Below, one piece after another: positions 33,719-42,015 of a stretch of DNA of 64,000 nt. How positions within the stretch are numbered: position 1 is the stretch's first letter; every line of letters starts with the position of its first letter. Origin of the DNA: Streptomyces venezuelae ATCC 10712 (GTDB taxonomy: Bacteria; Actinomycetota; Actinomycetes; Streptomycetales; Streptomycetaceae); assembly GCF_008639165.1 (NCBI RefSeq), contig NZ_CP029197.1, positions 6,762,001 through 6,826,000 of the forward strand, given 5' to 3'. The notes beneath the pieces are model-generated. The model was not told the origin of the DNA, did no database searches, and saw nothing but the letters and a program-made list of their open reading frames with translations. The position numbers were made by a program, and so were the translations under genes.

Positions 33719-34833
33719 CCGCCACCGGGGTGGCGAGCCGGGCGGCCGGGACCGGGGCCCCGGCCACCGACGAACTCGTCTTCACCGCCTGGTCGTCGGT
33801 CTCGCCGTACGGCATGGAGGCCGCCGCCTACGCCGAGGGCATCGGCTCGGCCTCCGGCGCGCTCGCCGACCTCGACCCGGAGGCCTTCCCCGGGCCGTAC
33901 CGGCAGGGCGCCGTCGTACCGGAGTTCACCGCGGCCGGCGCCCTCGGCAAGAAGGGGACCCGGACGATGGACCGGGTCACCGCCCTCGCCGTCTCCACCT
34001 TCGGCCACCTCCTCGACGAGTGCGGCCCCGCCCTCGTCGAGCGGCCGGAGAGCGTCGCCCTCGTCCTGGGCACCGGGTCCGGCAGCGTCCAGAGCATCAT
34101 GGACTTCACCCGCGACTCCCTCACCGGGGACCGGCCCTACCTCGTCGACCCGGCCCGCTTCCCCAACACGGTGATGAACCGCGCGGCCGGCCAGAGCGCC
34201 ATCTGGCACGGCATCAAGGGACCCAACACCACCGTCGCGGGCGGCTGGCTGACCGGGCTGCTCGTGCTCGGCTACGCCGGCCGGCTCCACCGGGGCGGAC
34301 ACTGCGAACGGGTGCTGTGCGGCGTCGCCGAGGAGTACTCCGAGCAGCGGGCCTGGCTGGAGTGGCACGCCGCCGAAGAAGGCACCCGTCCCCCGCTCGG
34401 CGAGGGCGGCGCGGCCTGGCTGCTGGAATCCGCCGAGGCCGCGCGGGACGCGGGCCGCACCCCGCTCGCCCGGCTCCTCGGCACCCGCTTCCGCGCCTAC
34501 CACCGGCCCGACGAGGCGGCGGACGCCCTGACCACCTGTGTGCGCGCCCTCCTGGACGAGGCGGGCGCCGACCCGGACGACGTCCGGCTCGTGGTGCCGC
34601 TCGGCACCGAAGGCGAGGAGGACGCCGTGCGGCGGGCCCTGCCGGCCGGCCGGGAACCCGAATGGATCCGCTGCCGGCCGCTGCTCGGCGACACCTCCGC
34701 CGCCGCGACCGGCTTCCAGACCGCGGCCGTCCTCGCCCGCGCGGCCGGCGGCGGACTGCCCGCGGGGCAGCTCGCGCTCGTCACCGGCATCGACCGGGAC
34801 GGCACGGTCGGCTGCGCGCTGCTGAGCGGATGA
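33715..34833 (+). CDS. Chain-length factor (KS beta)
   Basis: 372-residue ketosynthase-fold partner without the catalytic Cys: the nucleophile region reads T-T-V-A-G-G-W-L-T-G-L, with Gly at the Cys position, and the two His motifs of the KS are not kept. Such subunits pair with the KS alpha and set chain length. It is shorter than its partner by about 60 residues. Overlaps the hotdog gene by ATGA. Confidence 0.88.
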   Translation: MTATGVASRAAGTGAPATDELVFTAWSSVSPYGMEAAAYAEGIGSASGALADLDPEAFPGPYRQGAVVPEFTAAGALGKKGTRTMDRVTALAVSTFGHLLDECGPALVERPESVALVLGTGSGSVQSIMDFTRDSLTGDRPYLVDPARFPNTVMNRAAGQSAIWHGIKGPNTTVAGGWLTGLLVLGYAGRLHRGGHCERVLCGVAEEYSEQRAWLEWHAAEEGTRPPLGEGGAAWLLESAEAARDAGRTPLARLLGTRFRAYHRPDEAADALTTCVRALLDEAGADPDDVRLVVPLGTEGEEDAVRRALPAGREPEWIRCRPLLGDTSAAATGFQTAAVLARAAGGGLPAGQLALVTGIDRDGTVGCALLSG

Positions 34834-34843
34834 GGAGACGACC

Positions 34844-35257
34844 ATGACCCTCGAAGAAGCCCTCGGCCTGGTGGACCGGCCGCGCACGGCGGACGGCCCC
34901 GAGCGGACCGGCCCGGCGGAGGAGACCGTACGGACCTCCTTCGCCGTGCCCGCCGACGACCCGTTCCTGGCGGGCCACTACCCCGGCTTCCCGCTGGTGC
35001 CCGGCTTCAGCCTCGTCCAGTACGTGTACGAGCTGGCCGCCGGCGCCGGAGCACCCCGGGACCATCCGGTCGTCGTGCGCAAGGCGAAGTTCCTCAGCCC
35101 GGTCCGGCCGGGCGAGGAGATCGTCGTCGAGGCACGCGTCGAGCGGGCCGCCGACGGGGTCCGCGCCGTCGCCTCCGTCAGCGCGGACACCCGGCCCGCC
35201 GCCGAGATCACCCTCCACTACCCGCGGGAGAGCGACGACCCGCAGGAGAACCCGTGA
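34844..35257 (+). CDS. FabZ-like hotdog dehydratase subunit (His-bearing)
   Basis: 137 residues of FabA/FabZ fold. The catalytic His45 is in G-H-Y-P-G-F-P-L-V-P-G; the acidic residue of the FabZ helix is replaced by Gln59. Expected to dehydrate 3-hydroxyacyl-ACP. The next gene is a second FabZ-like protein with the opposite pattern, so they may form one active heterodimer (inference). Overlaps it by 4 bp (GTGA). Confidence 0.85.
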   Translation: MTLEEALGLVDRPRTADGPERTGPAEETVRTSFAVPADDPFLAGHYPGFPLVPGFSLVQYVYELAAGAGAPRDHPVVVRKAKFLSPVRPGEEIVVEARVERAADGVRAVASVSADTRPAAEITLHYPRESDDPQENP

Positions 35258-35805
35258 ACACGCACCCTGGAGAACCCGTGACCACGTCGGCGGGAGACTC
35301 CGCGACGACCGCCCGCATCACCTCGGTCATCCCGCACCGCCCTCCGGCGCTGCTCGTGGACCGGGTGGTGACGGTGGAACCGGGCCGCCGGCTCGTCGCC
35401 CACCGCACCGCCGACACCACGGGGCCCGGCTTCCACCCGGGCCCCGGCGACGGGGACCGCCCACCGGGCCTCCCGCTCGGGGCACTGCTGGAGTCCTGGG
35501 CCCAGAGCGCGGTCCTGCTGGCCTGCTGGGAGCGGCCCAACCCGGACGTCCTCGCGGGCGACGTCGCCCTGCTGGCCGGGGTCCGCGACGTGCGCGTCCT
35601 GGCCCCCGTACCGCCCGGGTCGCTCCTCGTCCACGAGGTCCGCATGGTCCGCGACCTCGGCGCCACCGTCCTCACCACCGGCACCACCACCGTGGGGGAC
35701 CGGACGGTCCTGGAAGTGGGGCAGCTGACGCTCGCCCTGCGCCCCGCCGAGGTCCTCGACCCGGCGGCCGGGACCACCGCAACGACAACCGACGAGAGGT
35801 CATGA
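35254..35805 (+). CDS. FabZ-like hotdog dehydratase subunit (Glu-bearing)
   Basis: 183 residues. The N-terminal I-P-H-R-P-P-A-L-L-V-D-R is the FabZ signature start; the helix L-P-L-G-A-L-L-E-S-W-A-Q carries the acidic residue (Glu80), while the G-H-F-P motif is altered to G-F-H-P with an inserted Gly/Asp-rich loop. It thus complements the neighbour that has the His but lacks the acid. GTG at 35254, with a second GTG plus identical ribosome site at 35278. Overlaps the KR gene by ATGA. Confidence 0.82.
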   Translation: MNTHPGEPVTTSAGDSATTARITSVIPHRPPALLVDRVVTVEPGRRLVAHRTADTTGPGFHPGPGDGDRPPGLPLGALLESWAQSAVLLACWERPNPDVLAGDVALLAGVRDVRVLAPVPPGSLLVHEVRMVRDLGATVLTTGTTTVGDRTVLEVGQLTLALRPAEVLDPAAGTTATTTDERS

Positions 35806-36548
35806 TGTCCGCAGACAACCGCGTCGCCCTGGTCACGGGAGGCTCCCGGGGCATCGGCCGCAGCGTCGTCCAGCGCCTCGCCGCCGACGGCTACGACATC
35901 GCCTTCTGCTACCGCTCGCGCGAGGAGGAGGCGCTGACCGTGGCCAAGGAGGCCGAGGCGGCCGGCGCGAAGGTGCTGGTCCGCCAGGTCGACGTGGCCG
36001 AGCAGTTCGACGCCGAGGACTTCGTCCGGGCGACCGAGCACGAGCTCGGCCCGATCCACGTCGTCGTCTCCTCGGCGGGCATCGTCCGCGACAACCCGCT
36101 CATCATGATGAACGGCCAGTCCTGGCAGGAGGTGCTGCGCGTCAACCTCGACGGCACGTACCACATCTGCCGCGCCGCCGTCTTCGCCATGCTCAAGCGC
36201 CGCACCGGGGTCGTCATCACCATGTCCTCGGTGGCCGGGGTGTACGGCAACGCCACCCAGACCAACTACTCGGCGTCCAAGGCCGGCATCATCGGCTTCT
36301 CCAAGGCCCTGGCCAAGGAGGTCGCGCCGCGCGGCATCCGCGTCAACAGCGTCGCCCCCGGCTTCATCGAGACCGACATGACCTCGGCGCTCGGCGAGGA
36401 CGCCGGCGAACGGCTCGCCGCGCGCGTCCCGCTCGGCCGCTTCGGCCGCCCCGAGGAGGTCGCCGACCTGGTGTCCTTCCTGGCCTCGGACCGCGCCTCG
36501 TACATCACCGGGCAGGTCTTCGGCGTCGACGGCGGCCTGGTGATCTGA
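35802..36548 (+). CDS. FabG-like ketoreductase
   Basis: 248-residue SDR with T-G-G-S-R-G-I-G nucleotide site, N-x-x-x-S-S active-site region (S-S-V-A-G), catalytic Y-S-A-S-K and C-terminal V-D-G-G. Reduces the 3-ketoacyl-ACP made by KS/CLF so that the hotdog pair can dehydrate it; absence of an enoyl reductase leaves a conjugated polyene. Next gene begins 1 bp after its stop. Confidence 0.95.
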   Translation: MMSADNRVALVTGGSRGIGRSVVQRLAADGYDIAFCYRSREEEALTVAKEAEAAGAKVLVRQVDVAEQFDAEDFVRATEHELGPIHVVVSSAGIVRDNPLIMMNGQSWQEVLRVNLDGTYHICRAAVFAMLKRRTGVVITMSSVAGVYGNATQTNYSASKAGIIGFSKALAKEVAPRGIRVNSVAPGFIETDMTSALGEDAGERLAARVPLGRFGRPEEVADLVSFLASDRASYITGQVFGVDGGLVI

Positions 36549-36549
36549 C

Positions 36550-37260
36550 ATGGCGGCCGACAGGACCCCGCGGTTCTACTTCTCGCTGCGCAGCCCCTAC
36601 TCCTGGCTCGCCTACCGCACGCTGCTCGACGAATACCCCGACATCGCGGCCGCCGTCGAGTGGCGGCCGTTCTTCGAACCCGACCAACTCAGCGAGGAGA
36701 TGCTCACCGAGACCGGCGGCAGCTTCCCCTACACGCCGATGTCCCGCGCCAAGCACCTGTACGTCCTCCAGGACGTCGGGCGGCTCGCCAAGGCCCGGGG
36801 ACTGCGCCTGACCTGGCCGGTCGACCGGGCGCCGGTGTGGGAGGTCCCGCACCTCGCGTACCTCGTCGCGCTGCGCGAAGGACGCGGCCCCGAGTACATC
36901 GCGGCGGCCTACCGGGCGCGCTGGGAGGAGGGCCGCGACATCTGCGACCCGGCCGTCGTCGCCGACATCGCCACCGGCATCGGCATCGACGCCCGGGCCG
37001 CCGCCGGCGCCGCCGACGACCCCGAACTGCGCCGCGAGGGACTGCGGCTGCTCCACGACATCGACAGGGACGGCGTCTTCGGCGTCCCCTTCTTCGTCCA
37101 CGGCTACAGCCGGTTCTGGGGCCTGGACCGCCTAGGCGACTTCGTCGGCCACCTCCGGCAGCGCACGGCGCCCGCAGGACGGCTGCCGGAACCGGTCGGC
37201 GCCGCGGTAGGACTCGGACCACGGTCCGTCGACGACGGCCACGCGGGAGGCTGCGGATGA
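36550..37260 (+). CDS. DsbA-like isomerase (2-hydroxychromene-2-carboxylate isomerase family)
   Basis: 236-residue thioredoxin-fold GST-kappa-like protein: F-Y-F-S-L-R-S-P-Y-S-W-L at the N-terminus (the S-P-Y-S replaces the C-x-x-C of true DsbA), and G-V-F-G-V-P-F-F-V near the C-terminus. Homologues are found in cinnamoyl-lipopeptide and polyene type II PKS clusters and have been linked to E/Z isomerisation of the polyene before ring closure. That role fits its place as the last PKS gene. Ends in ATGA overlap with the next gene. Confidence 0.87.
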   Translation: MAADRTPRFYFSLRSPYSWLAYRTLLDEYPDIAAAVEWRPFFEPDQLSEEMLTETGGSFPYTPMSRAKHLYVLQDVGRLAKARGLRLTWPVDRAPVWEVPHLAYLVALREGRGPEYIAAAYRARWEEGRDICDPAVVADIATGIGIDARAAAGAADDPELRREGLRLLHDIDRDGVFGVPFFVHGYSRFWGLDRLGDFVGHLRQRTAPAGRLPEPVGAAVGLGPRSVDDGHAGGCG

Positions 37261-38366
37261 ACACCCCCGAGAAGTCCCTGACACCGGACCCCCGAAGAGC
37301 CCGGCGCACCCGGCGGGCGGTCACCGGCCCGCGGGTCGCCGGAGCCGCGCTCGCCCTCCTGGCGACCGCCCTCGCCCCGCTCCCGGCCGCCCAGGCGGCC
37401 GCCCCGCGCGCGGCGGCCTGCGCCTGGACCGCGACCGTGCTGCCGGTACCGGCCGACCTCAACGGCGGCGGCGTCGTCACGGCCGCCGACAGCGCGGGCG
37501 GCCACGCCGGACACGGCGAGTTCGTCTCGCCCTGGGGCGGTTCGGACCGCACGGTCCTGCGCTGGAAGAACGGCGCCGCCACCGCGTACCCCGTCCCCGC
37601 GGACCTCCACGACCCCGAGGTGACCGGCGTCGACCGGACGGGGACGATGGTCGGCCACGGCGGCCCGCTCGGCGAGGAGCACGCCTTCCGCTCGCGGGGC
37701 GGCGCGCTGGAACGCCTTCCCGAACCTGCCGGCACCACCAGCTCCGCGGCCACCGGCATCAACGACGCCGGCGACATCGTCGGCCACGTCGGCCGGAAAC
37801 GGACCTCCGGAACGTACGTGTACACCGTCGACCAGGCGGTCATCTGGCCCGCCGCCGCACCCGGCACCGTCGTCGCCCTCACCGGCCTGCCCGCCGGGCA
37901 GACCCGGGCGACCGGCATCGACCAGGACGGCACCGTGCTCGTCGAGCACACCCCCGTGACCACCGACGCCTTCGACGGCACCGCCGTCCACCTCTGGCGC
38001 GCCGGAACCGCCCGCAAGCTGACCCTGCCCTCGGGCACGGTCACGGTACGGGCCGCCTCGATCGCCGCCGGCCGGGTGGCCGGCACGACCTACGGCCGGT
38101 CCGGCACCGAGGAACGCGGCGTGCTCTGGGACACGAACGGGACGCCCCTGCGCCCCGAAGGAAGTCTGAGCCTCCTGTCGGTCAACCGCACCGGTCAGTC
38201 CCTCGGCTGGACCTCCGGCGACGACGGCGTCTGGCAGCTCGACCGCCGGGTCACCACCCTGCCGAACGCCGGACTGAACGTCTCCGCCGACGACGGTTCC
38301 GTCGCGGGCTGGAGCAGGACGACGACCGGCGGCTCCCCCCGGCCGACGGTGTGGCGATGCCGGTGA
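37257..38366 (+). CDS. Secreted beta-propeller-like protein of unknown function
   Basis: 369 residues with an Arg-rich n-region, hydrophobic stretch and A-Q-A-A-A signal-peptidase-type site near residue 45. The mature part repeats blocks of the type G-I-N-D-A-G-D-I-V-G-H and G-V-D-R-T-G-T-M-V-G-H, as in HAF-repeat extracellular proteins. Overlaps the isomerase gene by ATGA, so it is co-transcribed with the PKS genes, which is unusual for such a protein. No enzymatic motif seen; could bind or sequester product outside the cell. Confidence 0.75.
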   Translation: MNTPEKSLTPDPRRARRTRRAVTGPRVAGAALALLATALAPLPAAQAAAPRAAACAWTATVLPVPADLNGGGVVTAADSAGGHAGHGEFVSPWGGSDRTVLRWKNGAATAYPVPADLHDPEVTGVDRTGTMVGHGGPLGEEHAFRSRGGALERLPEPAGTTSSAATGINDAGDIVGHVGRKRTSGTYVYTVDQAVIWPAAAPGTVVALTGLPAGQTRATGIDQDGTVLVEHTPVTTDAFDGTAVHLWRAGTARKLTLPSGTVTVRAASIAAGRVAGTTYGRSGTEERGVLWDTNGTPLRPEGSLSLLSVNRTGQSLGWTSGDDGVWQLDRRVTTLPNAGLNVSADDGSVAGWSRTTTGGSPRPTVWRCR

Positions 38367-38415
38367 GCGGGCGTACCACCGGACCGGTGACCGCGCCGGC
38401 CGGGAGGAGAGCGCT

Positions 38416-39345
38416 GTGACCGTGCTCGACGACATCGTCGCGGGGGTCCGCGAGGACCTGGACGAACGCCGACGCCGGCTCCCCGTGCGGGAGTTGCGGG
38501 ACCGGGCCTCCGCCGCCGGTCCCGCGAGGGACTGCGCGGCGCTGCTGCGCGGCGACGCGGGCACCGGGGTGATCGCCGAGGTCAAGCGGTCGAGCCCGTC
38601 CCAGGGGCGGCTCGCCGACATCCCCTCGCCGGCCTCCCTCGCCGCCGCGTACGAGGCGGGCGGCGCCCGCGCCGTCAGCGTGCTCACCGAGCGGCGCCGG
38701 TTCGGCGGCACCCTCGCCGACCTGGACGCCGTACGCGCCCGGGTCCGGGTGCCGGTGCTGCGCAAGGACTTCGTCCTCGGCGACTACCAGCTGTGGGAGG
38801 CGCGCGCCCACGGCGCGGACCTCGTGCTGCTCATCGTCGCCGCGCTCGAACAGCCCCTGCTCGCCGACCTCGTGGCCCAGGCCGCCGAGATCGGCCTCAC
38901 CCCGCTGGTGGAGGTCCACGACGCAGGCGAGGCCGAGCGGGCCCTCGCGGCGGGCGCCCGGGTGATCGGCGTCAACGCCCGTGACCTGCGCACCCTGGAG
39001 GTGGACCGGTCGGCCTTCGGCCGCGTCGCGCCGCTGATCCCCGAGGACGTCGTCACCATCGCCGAGTCGGGCGTCCGGGGCCCGGACGACGTCACCGCGT
39101 ACGCCCGCCAGGGCGCGCACGCGGTCCTGGTCGGCACCTGCCTGGTGACGGGCGGCGCACCGCGCGAGGCGGTCCGCGCCCTGACGGCGGCGGGCCGCGA
39201 CCGGACCGCCCGGCCGACGACGACCGCACCGGGAGCCCTCACTTCGGTCGCGCCCGCGCCCGGGGACCCGAGCACGGCCACGGTCCCGTCCGGAGACCCG
39301 AACCCGGCCGCGGCCACGACCACGGCCGGGCGTCCGCACCCGTGA
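38416..39345 (+). CDS. trpC: Indole-3-glycerol-phosphate synthase (TrpC)
   Basis: 309 residues, TIM barrel with E-V-K-R-S-S-P-S phosphate/catalytic region, L-R-K-D-F-V-L-G-D-Y-Q, E-V-H-D and I-G-V-N-A-R-D-L. Makes indole-3-glycerol phosphate from the carboxyphenylamino ribulose phosphate. GTG start. A ~45-residue Thr/Ala/Pro-rich C-terminal tail is not part of the usual enzyme. A cluster-borne copy would boost tryptophan for the halogenase. Ends just before a perfect hairpin. Confidence 0.95.
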   Translation: MTVLDDIVAGVREDLDERRRRLPVRELRDRASAAGPARDCAALLRGDAGTGVIAEVKRSSPSQGRLADIPSPASLAAAYEAGGARAVSVLTERRRFGGTLADLDAVRARVRVPVLRKDFVLGDYQLWEARAHGADLVLLIVAALEQPLLADLVAQAAEIGLTPLVEVHDAGEAERALAAGARVIGVNARDLRTLEVDRSAFGRVAPLIPEDVVTIAESGVRGPDDVTAYARQGAHAVLVGTCLVTGGAPREAVRALTAAGRDRTARPTTTAPGALTSVAPAPGDPSTATVPSGDPNPAAATTTAGRPHP

Positions 39346-39354
39346 TCCGCTTCG

Positions 39355-39411
39355 CCGGACCGCCCGTCCTCCCGCCCGAGCTTTCCCCGGGCGGGAGGAC
39401 GGGCGGTCCGG
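39355..39411. terminator. Perfect 24-bp hairpin between convergent trpC and trpD
   Basis: A 24-bp arm at 39355-39378 is exactly complementary to 39388-39411, with a 9-base loop AGCTTTCCC. It separates the rightward trpC end from the leftward trpD end and should terminate both. Confidence 0.88.
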
Positions 39412-39419
39412 TTTCGGCA

Positions 39420-40484
39420 TCACCCCTCGTCGGCGTGCTTGGTGGTGAGGGTGCGCCAGCGGTCCAGGACCGCGGCCGCCGCGCCCGAGTCGATGGAGGC
39501 GGCGGCCCGGCCGAGGGCCGGACGCAGCCGCTCGGTGAACGGGCGCGGGGACGGCTCGAGGGCGACCAGGCCCGCCGCCGCCGACAGCAGCACCGCGTCC
39601 CGTACCGGACCCCGGGCGCCGGCCAGGACCTCGCGGGCCACCCGCGCGTTGTGCGCGCGGTCCCCGCCGCGCAGCGCGGCCGGTTCCGCCCGCGCGATGC
39701 CGACGTCCCACGGGTCGAAGCGCTCCGCGCGGACCGCGCCCTCGTGCACCGACCAGACCGTGGAGGTCGTGGTGACCGTCAGCTCGTCCATGCCGTCGTC
39801 ACCACGGAAGACCAGCGCCGACACACCCCGCCGGGCGAGGACCCCGGCGAGCAGCGGGGCGAGCCGCGCGTCGGCGACGCCCACCGCGCAGGCGGTCGGC
39901 GCGGCCGGATTGACCAGCGGGCCCAGCGCGTTGAAGACGGTGCGGATGCCCAGCTCCCGGCGCGGTCCGGCCGCGTGCCGCAGCGCCGGATGGAACTCGG
40001 GCGCGAAGCAGAAGGTGATGCCGGCCTCCTCCGCGACCGCGGCGATCGCGTCCGGCTCCAGGCGCAGCGCGACCCCCAGTTCCTCCAGCACGTCGGCCGA
40101 GCCGCAGGCCGAGGACGCCGAGCGGTTGCCGTGCTTGACGACCCGGGCCCCGGCGCCGGCGGCCACGATCGCGGACATCGTCGAGATGTTGACGCTGTTC
40201 GATCCGTCGCCGCCGGTGCCCACGATGTCCAGGGTGGGACCCGGCACCTCAAGGCGTACCGCGTGCCGGTACAGGGCCCGTACCAGGCCCTCGATCTCCT
40301 CGACCGTCTCGCCCTTGGCCCGTAACGCCACCATCAGCCCGGCCAGCCGCACCGGTCCGGCCCGGCCCGACATGACGTCGTCCATCGCCCATTCCGTGTC
40401 CCGCGCGGAAAGGCTCCGGCCGTTCAGCAGGGCGTCCAGCAGATCCGGCCAGCCGGGCGTCAGCGGTTCGGCGCTCACGCTCAT
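39420..40484 (-). CDS. trpD: Anthranilate phosphoribosyltransferase (TrpD)
   Basis: 354 residues: V-G-T-G-G-D-G-S-N-S-V-N-I-S-T PRPP/Mg motif, V-V-K-H-G-N-R-S-A-S-S, and N-A-L-G-P-L-x-N-P. ATG at 40484 with GAGGAGAA upstream. Second committed tryptophan step. Divergent from a MocR-type regulator with tandem repeats between them. Confidence 0.96.
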   Translation of the reverse strand: MSVSAEPLTPGWPDLLDALLNGRSLSARDTEWAMDDVMSGRAGPVRLAGLMVALRAKGETVEEIEGLVRALYRHAVRLEVPGPTLDIVGTGGDGSNSVNISTMSAIVAAGAGARVVKHGNRSASSACGSADVLEELGVALRLEPDAIAAVAEEAGITFCFAPEFHPALRHAAGPRRELGIRTVFNALGPLVNPAAPTACAVGVADARLAPLLAGVLARRGVSALVFRGDDGMDELTVTTTSTVWSVHEGAVRAERFDPWDVGIARAEPAALRGGDRAHNARVAREVLAGARGPVRDAVLLSAAAGLVALEPSPRPFTERLRPALGRAAASIDSGAAAAVLDRWRTLTTKHADEG

Positions 40485-40546
40485 GGAATTCTCCTCAGCC
40501 CGATATCCGAATACGAATACGTGTCGACTGCCAGTCTGCTGACCGC

Positions 40547-40587
40547 CCGAACGGTATTCCAGACCACTGTCCGACGAGCCGTACGGT
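40547..40587. promoter_or_regulatory. CCGNACGGT direct repeats in trpD-MocR intergenic region
   Basis: CCGAACGGT at 40547-40555 and CCGTACGGT at 40579-40587, 32 bp (about three helical turns) apart. MocR regulators typically bind spaced direct repeats, so this is a candidate autoregulatory operator. Confidence 0.4.
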
Positions 40588-40626
40588 CCAATTTCCACGC
40601 GAGCCCGCCAGAGGGAGGGAAGTGCT

Positions 40627-42015
40627 GTGGCACTGCACATGTCCATGGACATCGTGAGGGATTCCGAGGTTTCCCTGACGGCGCAGATCCAGCGGTTCAT
40701 CAAGAACGAGATATCCGAGGGAGTCCTCCATCCCGGCACCCGGCTGCCGTCCAGCCGCGCCCTCGCCGACGACCTCGACGTCTCGCGCAGCGTCGTCGTC
40801 GAGGCCTACGGCCAGCTCGTCGCCGAGGGCTATCTGGAGGCGACCCGGGGCGCCGGCACCCGGGTGGGCCCGCACCTGGCCGAGCCGGCCGTCGTGCCGG
40901 CGCTGCTGGACGCCGGGAGCGGCCCGGAGACCCGCTGGGACCTGCGGGCCGGCGGACGCAACCTGCCCGCCTTCCCCCGGCGGGAGTGGCTCTCCTGCTA
41001 CCAGCGCGTCCTCGACGCGGCCACACCCGCCGACCACGACTACCCGCCGCCGGCGGGCGAACCCGCCCTGCGCACCGAACTCGCCCACTACCTGGGCCGA
41101 TCGCGCGGGGTGCGCGCGGACGCCGGCACCATCATGGTCGTCGCCGGCTTCGGGCACGCCCTCGGCCTGCTCTGCTCCGTACTGCCCTGGCACGGCGTGG
41201 ACCGGCTCGCCATCGAGGACCCCGGCCACCCGGGGCAGCGCAGGTTCCTGGGGGAGAGCGGGCTGACGCCCGTGCCCGTCCCCGTCGACGAGGAGGGCAT
41301 CGACGTCGAGGCGCTGGCCGCGACCGGCGCCAGGGCCGTCCTCGTGACCCCCGCCCACCAGTTCCCCACCGGGGTGACCCTGAGCGCACGACGGCGCGAG
41401 GCCCTGGTCCGGTGGGCCAGGGCCGTCGGCGGCTGGGTGATCGAGGACGACTACGACGGCGGCCTCTGGTACGAGCGCACGCCCCGCCCGCCGGCGCTCC
41501 AGCGCCTCGCCCCGGACCGCGTCCTCTACGCCGGGACCGCCAGCAAGACGCTCGCGCCCGGGCTCAGACTCGGCTGGCTCGCCGTCCCCGGCGAGCTCGT
41601 CGAGCCGCTGCTGCGCGGCCGGGCCCGGCACGACCTGGGCACCGAGACGCTGACCCAGCTGGCCTTCGCGGAACTGCTCCGCGGCGGGATGTTCGACCGG
41701 CACCTGCGCCGGCTCAACGCCCACTGCCGGGGCCGCCGCGAGGCCCTGGACGAGGCGGTGCGCCGCCATCTGCCCGGCGCGGTGGTCACCGGCCGGGCCG
41801 CCGGCCATCACGCGTACCTCCGGCTGCCCCGGCACGCCGACGAGGCGGCGCTGGTGAGCGCCGCCCTGGGCCGGTCGGTGCTGGTGCGGGGCGCGGCGGC
41901 CTACCACGCCCGGCCGCTCCGCGGCGCGCCCGCGCTCGTCGTCGGGCACACCCATCTGCCGCGCTCGGGCGTGGCCGAGGCCGTACGGGAGATCAGCGCG
42001 GCCGTGCGCCGGTGA
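40627..42015 (+). CDS. MocR-type GntR regulator with aminotransferase domain
   Basis: 462 residues: GntR winged helix (residues ~15-80, G-T-R-L-P-S-S-R-A-L-A-D-D-L ... S-R-S-V-V-V-E-A-Y) joined to a class I aminotransferase-like domain with PLP Lys in T-A-S-K-T-L-A-P-G and D-Y-D-G. GTG at 40627 with GGAGGGA upstream; ATGs at 40639 and 40645 are alternatives. Probably senses PLP or an amino-acid adduct and controls the divergent trpD and perhaps other trp genes. The 3' end overlaps convergent trpG by 23 bp. Confidence 0.92.
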   Translation: MALHMSMDIVRDSEVSLTAQIQRFIKNEISEGVLHPGTRLPSSRALADDLDVSRSVVVEAYGQLVAEGYLEATRGAGTRVGPHLAEPAVVPALLDAGSGPETRWDLRAGGRNLPAFPRREWLSCYQRVLDAATPADHDYPPPAGEPALRTELAHYLGRSRGVRADAGTIMVVAGFGHALGLLCSVLPWHGVDRLAIEDPGHPGQRRFLGESGLTPVPVPVDEEGIDVEALAATGARAVLVTPAHQFPTGVTLSARRREALVRWARAVGGWVIEDDYDGGLWYERTPRPPALQRLAPDRVLYAGTASKTLAPGLRLGWLAVPGELVEPLLRGRARHDLGTETLTQLAFAELLRGGMFDRHLRRLNAHCRGRREALDEAVRRHLPGAVVTGRAAGHHAYLRLPRHADEAALVSAALGRSVLVRGAAAYHARPLRGAPALVVGHTHLPRSGVAEAVREISAAVRR

